Positions 13,764 through 16,469 of a stretch of DNA of 16,469 bases are shown piece after piece. The stretch is from an uncultured Acetatifactor sp. (GTDB lineage: Bacteria; Bacillota; Clostridia; Lachnospirales; Lachnospiraceae). The notes beneath the pieces are model-generated. The model did not search any database and was not told where the DNA came from. It saw only the letters and a list, made by a program, of their open reading frames with translations. The number at the start of each line of letters is the position of its first letter. The first letter of the stretch is position 1. Made by a program: the position numbers and the translations under genes. The DNA lies in contig NZ_CAJUCP010000090.1 of NCBI RefSeq assembly GCF_910585425.1, forward strand, positions 1 to 16,469, written 5' to 3'.

Positions 13764-14735
13764 ATGAGAGGTACACATAGAATCAGCCTGCAGAATAAAC
13801 GTATTCGGTATGACTTTGAAATCAAGAGAAATATCACTGTGATCAGGGGAGACAGCGCGACTGGAAAAACAGCGCTGGTAGACATGATACGCGAACATTA
13901 CGAAAACGGAACTGCCAGCGCCGTCGAGCTTACCTGCGATAAGGAATGTACGGTTCTGGAAGGCCGTACATGGGCCGGGCAGCTCTCTATGATGAAGGAC
14001 AGCATTGTTTTCATTGATGAAGGCAATGAGTTTGTATTGAGCGATGATTTTGCTTCGGCAATTCGGAATACCGATAATTATTATGTCATCGTCACCAGAG
14101 AAGGCATTCCTTCCCTGCCATACAGTGTAGAAGAAATTTACGGTATTCGCGATTCTGGTAAATATGGAACCTTGAAACGTACTTACAATGAGTTTTATCA
14201 TTTGTATCCGACTATAGACAATCGCCATGCGGTCAGGCCGGAAAATGTAATTGCGGAGGATTCTAATGCCGGTTATCAGTTCCTTCAGGATGTTTGTGAA
14301 AAAAATGGCGGAATGACCTGCATCAGCGCACACGGTAAATCGAATATCTTTTCGGCGGTCATAAGGCATTTAAGCGAGAAGGTATTAGTGGTAGCAGATG
14401 GAGCAGCGTTCGGTTCGGAGATGGAGAAGCTGATGCGGGTCATAAAGAATTATCCGAATGTGACACTGTATCTGCCGGAATCTTTTGAATGGCTGATTTT
14501 GCGGTCTGGTGTGATAGAGGACAGCGGCCTTGGGGAAATATTGAAGAATCCTGAGAACTATATTGAGAGTGGGGATTACTTTAGCTGGGAACGATATTTT
14601 ACGTCACAGTTGATACGGATTACCCGGGACAGCTATTTGAGATATGCCAAGAGAAAATTAAATCCTGCTTATCTGCAGGAAAAGATTTCAGACAGGATTC
14701 TTGCAGTTATGCATGGAATAAAATTTAAAAGGTGA
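13764..14735 (+). CDS. Compact P-loop ATPase with Toprim-like C-terminal half (OLD-like candidate), partner of DUF4869
   Basis: I choose ATG 13764 (323 residues), preceded by GAGAGGTG at 13751-13758; a GTG at 13749 overlapping the previous stop is the alternative. Walker A is G29-DSATGKT36, and a Walker B-like SIVFIDEGNEF lies at 80-90. There is no room for a full ABC domain with a signature motif. The second half shows E165 in AEDSNAGYQFL, G191-K-S-N-I195, and VVADGAAFG with D212 and G217. That order and spacing fit a Toprim fold (E, then GKsnI, then DxDxxG), except that the second D is A214. Databases often label relatives 'translation initiation factor 2', which the sequence does not support. 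It may be a reduced OLD-type ATPase-nuclease or a regulator that has lost catalysis. It is coupled to DUF4869 and lies 590 bases after a UvrD-type helicase. Confidence 0.6.
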   Translation: MRGTHRISLQNKRIRYDFEIKRNITVIRGDSATGKTALVDMIREHYENGTASAVELTCDKECTVLEGRTWAGQLSMMKDSIVFIDEGNEFVLSDDFASAIRNTDNYYVIVTREGIPSLPYSVEEIYGIRDSGKYGTLKRTYNEFYHLYPTIDNRHAVRPENVIAEDSNAGYQFLQDVCEKNGGMTCISAHGKSNIFSAVIRHLSEKVLVVADGAAFGSEMEKLMRVIKNYPNVTLYLPESFEWLILRSGVIEDSGLGEILKNPENYIESGDYFSWERYFTSQLIRITRDSYLRYAKRKLNPAYLQEKISDRILAVMHGIKFKR

Positions 14736-14824
14736 TGATTTTATGTTAAATTAGAAAGGAATGGCAAACACAAATGATGACTCTCCCCCAATTCCTAAAA
14801 ACCATAGACTAAACCACAGCCGCC

Positions 14825-15415
14825 ATGCCAAAGGAAGAGCTGGCGGCATTCATCCACGACATAGCCAGAACGCTCCCGGAAACAGAGCGGGAAGACTTCC
14901 TGGCCCGGCTGACCGGAACCTACGGAAACACCACGCCCCCTACAATCCAACCAAAGATTCAGGAACCAGCCAGCAAAGAAGAATTCACCCAAAAACACAG
15001 ATCCCTCAAGGCCCAACTGGAACGCATAGAAAGCTGGGACATAGCCCTGGAAGGGTGTCTCAATCAGGATTACGACGATTGGTATGACAGCGCCGACGAA
15101 GAGTTCCGATACAGCGACCCGGAGGGTGTAGTGGACATCATCCAGGAGGCCTGCACATTCGTGCATCGCTGCATAGACTGTGAAGAATACGAAGCTGCAG
15201 CCCCCGTCGGGCAGATGGCGGCTGCGCAGCAGGGAAAATATTTTCTGGACATCCGGATGCCCGACGAATCCAAGCGCCACCATTGCCTGCAACAGCAGGA
15301 ATGCCTCGCAAATATCTTTGTCATAGTAGCCATACAAGAAAAACCCAACCGATTCCGCTATCAGAGGACACCGTCCGAAGAAGAGAAGAAGGAATTATGG
15401 GGTAGGCAATTATAA
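14825..15415 (+). CDS. N-terminal fragment of a SWIM-type family protein (probable gene remnant)
   Basis: The open frame gives 196 residues from ATG 14825. The original gene very likely began at 14774 or 14777 (ATGATG, peptide MMTLPQFLKTID), with an AAAGGA box at 14755-14760; a TAA at 14810-14812 cuts it off before TTAAMPKEELAAFIHDIA. From memory this N-terminus belongs to the same multi-copy SWIM-type family whose C-terminal pieces lie at 48-335 and 15945-16154. The peptide is acidic and helical (ALEGCLNQDYDDWYDSADEE, VDIIQEACTFVHRCIDCEEY). After about residue 140 the sequence departs from what I expect of the family, and its last 35 or so codons are duplicated at 4030-4120, so this end comes from a rearrangement. 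No zinc finger is present. Probably not functional as it stands. Confidence 0.5.
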   Translation: MPKEELAAFIHDIARTLPETEREDFLARLTGTYGNTTPPTIQPKIQEPASKEEFTQKHRSLKAQLERIESWDIALEGCLNQDYDDWYDSADEEFRYSDPEGVVDIIQEACTFVHRCIDCEEYEAAAPVGQMAAAQQGKYFLDIRMPDESKRHHCLQQQECLANIFVIVAIQEKPNRFRYQRTPSEEEKKELWGRQL

Positions 15416-15421
15416 AATATG

Positions 15422-15450
15422 TTGACGCAAAAAGGAAAATAAGTTATGAT
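15422..15450 (+). promoter_or_regulatory. Sigma-A-type promoter P1, module copy 2
   Basis: TTGACG at 15422-15427 and TATGAT at 15445-15450 have a 17-bp spacer, identical hexamers and spacing to copy 1. It would transcribe a leader of about 200 bases before the macro-domain gene. Confidence 0.6.
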
Positions 15451-15508
15451 GTTGAGGTAGAAACTGACGACAGCGGTATCTTTTAGAAGAGAGTTTTTAA
15501 AAGAGAGA

Positions 15509-15514
15509 TATAAT
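15509..15514 (+). promoter_or_regulatory. Conserved TATAAT (possible P2 -10 box), module copy 2
   Basis: TATAAT stands seven bases before the first hairpin, as in copy 1. No recognisable -35 hexamer lies at the right distance here, so promoter activity is uncertain. Confidence 0.3.
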
Positions 15515-15520
15515 AAGGAA

Positions 15521-15616
15521 AGAGGTCGCAAGAAGCTGAGACTTCTTAGCGTAAGCGGAATATAGCCTGTGGTGAACTTGACGACAGTCGATTACTCACT
15601 ACAGGCTGTTTTCTAT
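15521..15616 (+). ncRNA. Conserved two-hairpin leader RNA, copy 2
   Basis: Hairpin 1 pairs AGAGGTC (15521-15527) with GACTTCT (15540-15546). Hairpin 2 pairs AGCCTGTGGTGA (15564-15575) with TCACTACAGGCT (15596-15607) without a mismatch apart from one G-U pair, then GTTTTCT. Inside the loop TGAC and GTCG around GACA can form a small inner stem. Compared with copy 1, G-C in one copy is replaced by G-U in the other at several stem positions, so pairing is retained. The RNA could act as an attenuator or as a separate small RNA. Confidence 0.55.
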
Positions 15617-15656
15617 ATGAAACGCGATAAGTTTTTTTGGTAGGTAAGGAGAAACA

Positions 15657-16154
15657 ATGTATCAACTCAAAACAATAAAATCCGATATCAAAAAAATAAC
15701 CAATGTCCAGGCAATCGTAAACGCCGCCAACAATTCCCTTTTAGGAGGAGGCGGGGTGGACGGTGCTATTCACAGGGCTGCAGGCCCGGGACTTTTAGCA
15801 GAGTGCAGGACACTTCACGGGTGTGAAACAGGGCAGGCGAAGATTACAAAGGCATATAACCTGCCATGCGACTATGTAATACATACCGTAGGGCCGGTTT
15901 GGAGAGGCGGCGGAAATAGGGAAGAGGAACTTCTGGCAAGTTGCTATTTCCATTCCATGCAGTATGAGGAACATGGAGACAGCAAGCAGGCGCTGCAGAT
16001 TGTCCAGGAAGTTTTCCGGAAGGTAGATGGGCGGCTGGATGAAATCTATGAGTACCTCTTCTGGTATTATGTGGAGCATGACGATCAGAAAGCTCTGGAG
16101 GAGCACCGCAGGAAGAAGCTGCTGCTGAAGCTGCTGGAAGGATTCAAGGCATAG
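15657..16154 (+). CDS. Truncated macro-domain protein fused to SWIM-type fragments (chimeric ORF)
   Basis: A 165-residue frame with a strong AAGGAG box at 15647-15652. Residues 1-96 are the first half of a macro domain: the ADP-ribose-binding VNAAN at 22-26, then GGGGVDGAIHRAAG and VIHTVGPVW. A complete macro domain is about 165-180 residues; the second half with the S-T-G-x-Y/F-G loop is missing. At EELLASCY the sequence switches to FHSMQYEEHGDSKQAL and then, after YVEHDDQKAL, to EEHRRKKLLLKLLEG. These look like two pieces of the SWIM-type family joined in frame. The result is an open chimeric frame of which the macro half should not fold fully. It follows leader module copy 2. Confidence 0.75.
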   Translation: MYQLKTIKSDIKKITNVQAIVNAANNSLLGGGGVDGAIHRAAGPGLLAECRTLHGCETGQAKITKAYNLPCDYVIHTVGPVWRGGGNREEELLASCYFHSMQYEEHGDSKQALQIVQEVFRKVDGRLDEIYEYLFWYYVEHDDQKALEEHRRKKLLLKLLEGFKA

Positions 16155-16217
16155 GTTTGGACTGCCCCAAGCTGTAGACAAAGAGTCTGCCCCATTCTGC
16201 GCTTAGGTGGATTTGGA
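16095..16217 (+). repeat. 123-bp direct repeat, copy B
   Basis: This is the counterpart of 276-398: same length, no gaps, about a dozen mismatches. It covers the end of the chimeric ORF, its TAG stop and the noncoding tail. Its last 15 bases also contain the stop codon and final four codons of the minus-strand ABC gene. Confidence 0.85.
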
Positions 16218-16469
16218 ATACATCGCCAAGATACCATGATTCATCTCATATACTTCATCACAAAGCAGTTCGATGTCATCTTTATTATGGCTGGCCAAAA
16301 GTATCAATTTGCCCATCTCTTTTTGCTCTAAGAAAAATTTTCTCATTTCCGCAACCCCTTCCTTGTCGAGGCCATTCATCGGTTCATCTAAAATCAGAAT
16401 CGCCTGGTCTTCCATTGTGGCCTGGGCGATTGCCAGCCGCTGGCGCATTCCCAGCGAATAATGGCACAC
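16203..16469 (-). CDS. ABC transporter ATP-binding protein, C-terminal part (runs off the window)
   Basis: Read on the minus strand, the visible 88 residues contain a variant signature (YSLGMRQRLAIAQA), Walker B with D-loop (ILILDEPMNGLD) and the H-loop (LLASHNKDD). The Walker A half lies beyond 16469. The G-M-R-Q-R form is typical of the BcrA/CcmA-like ATPases that energise drug or peptide exporters. It is convergent with the chimeric macro ORF. The end is short for the family: after the H-loop region only about 30 residues remain, and the last few (YSKST) are encoded by repeat copy B, so the normal C-terminus may have been replaced. Confidence 0.85.
   Translation of the reverse strand: MCHYSLGMRQRLAIAQATMEDQAILILDEPMNGLDKEGVAEMRKFFLEQKEMGKLILLASHNKDDIELLCDEVYEMNHGILAMYSKST

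Larger units (their letters stand above)
15307..15638 (+). repeat. Duplicated leader module, copy 2 (upstream of macro-domain gene)
   Basis: This is the second copy of the block at 4030-4380. It begins inside the 3' end of the 14825-15415 gene and runs to a TTTTTTT at 15632-15638. The core from GGGTAGGCAAT (15400) to the T-run keeps P1, TATAAT, both hairpins and the ATAAG plus T end. Similarity to copy 1 is roughly 70-75 percent by eye, well above what unrelated intergenic DNA would show. Confidence 0.8.

Noticed and set aside
13698..14369. A 223-codon minus-strand frame opposite the DUF4869/ATPase junction
   Set aside because: The plus-strand genes have ribosome binding sites, recognisable motifs and coupled stops; the minus frame has none.
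1..16469. CRISPR arrays, tRNA or rRNA genes, insertion sequences
   Set aside because: No regularly spaced short repeats, no cloverleaf-like segments, and no transposase or integrase motifs were seen in either strand.

Overview
The window looks like chromosomal or island DNA from a Gram-positive, gut-type Clostridia, most likely Lachnospiraceae. The basis is purine-rich ribosome binding sites (AAGGAG, GGAGGT, AGGAG), sigma-A-like promoters, mid-range GC content, and small families that I associate with that group (DUF6809-like and DUF4869-like proteins, short Cro/C1 regulators, a multi-copy SWIM-type protein). These assignments come from reading the sequence and from memory of the families; no database was searched. 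There are no tRNA or rRNA genes, no CRISPR array, and no recognisable transposase or integrase.

Layout, left to right. 1-400: 3' fragment of a SWIM-type gene, ending in a 123-bp block that recurs at 16095-16217. 512-2953: a membrane-anchored KAP-like P-loop NTPase split by one in-frame TGA. 2996-3211: a small broken frame. 3269-3478 (minus strand): a short XRE regulator. 3782-4048: a DUF6809-like small protein. 4030-4380: copy 1 of a duplicated leader module with promoters and a conserved hairpin RNA. 4407-6557: an SF1 helicase with a C-terminal RecB/Cas4-type nuclease. 6558-7063: gene remnants, including a decayed DUF6809-like copy whose end now carries a near-consensus promoter. 7064-7795: a small unknown ORF and a GNAT acetyltransferase, followed by a terminator. 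8003-9688: a tight XRE / ImmA-IrrE metallopeptidase / PIN operon with a palindromic operator on its promoter. 9816-13172: a 1118-residue helicase-IV-like protein with an inserted nuclease-like domain, two zinc ribbons and an RQC-like winged helix. 13315-14735: a DUF4869-like protein coupled to a compact ATPase that appears to carry an OLD/Toprim-like second half. 14774-16154: pieces of a SWIM-type gene interrupted by leader module copy 2 and a truncated macro domain. 16203-16469 (minus strand): the end of an ABC transporter ATPase gene that continues beyond the window.

Taken together this is a mosaic accessory region. Intact DNA-processing and conflict-type genes (two helicase-nucleases, a toxin-antitoxin-like triad, an ATPase/Toprim-like pair, a KAP NTPase) sit among eroded fragments of repeated gene families. 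The most promising unexplained items are the duplicated leader RNA placed in front of two unrelated nucleic-acid or ADP-ribose related genes, and the DUF4869-ATPase pair directly after the large helicase. A shared defence role for these genes is inference from domain content and neighbourhood; nothing in the sequence proves it.
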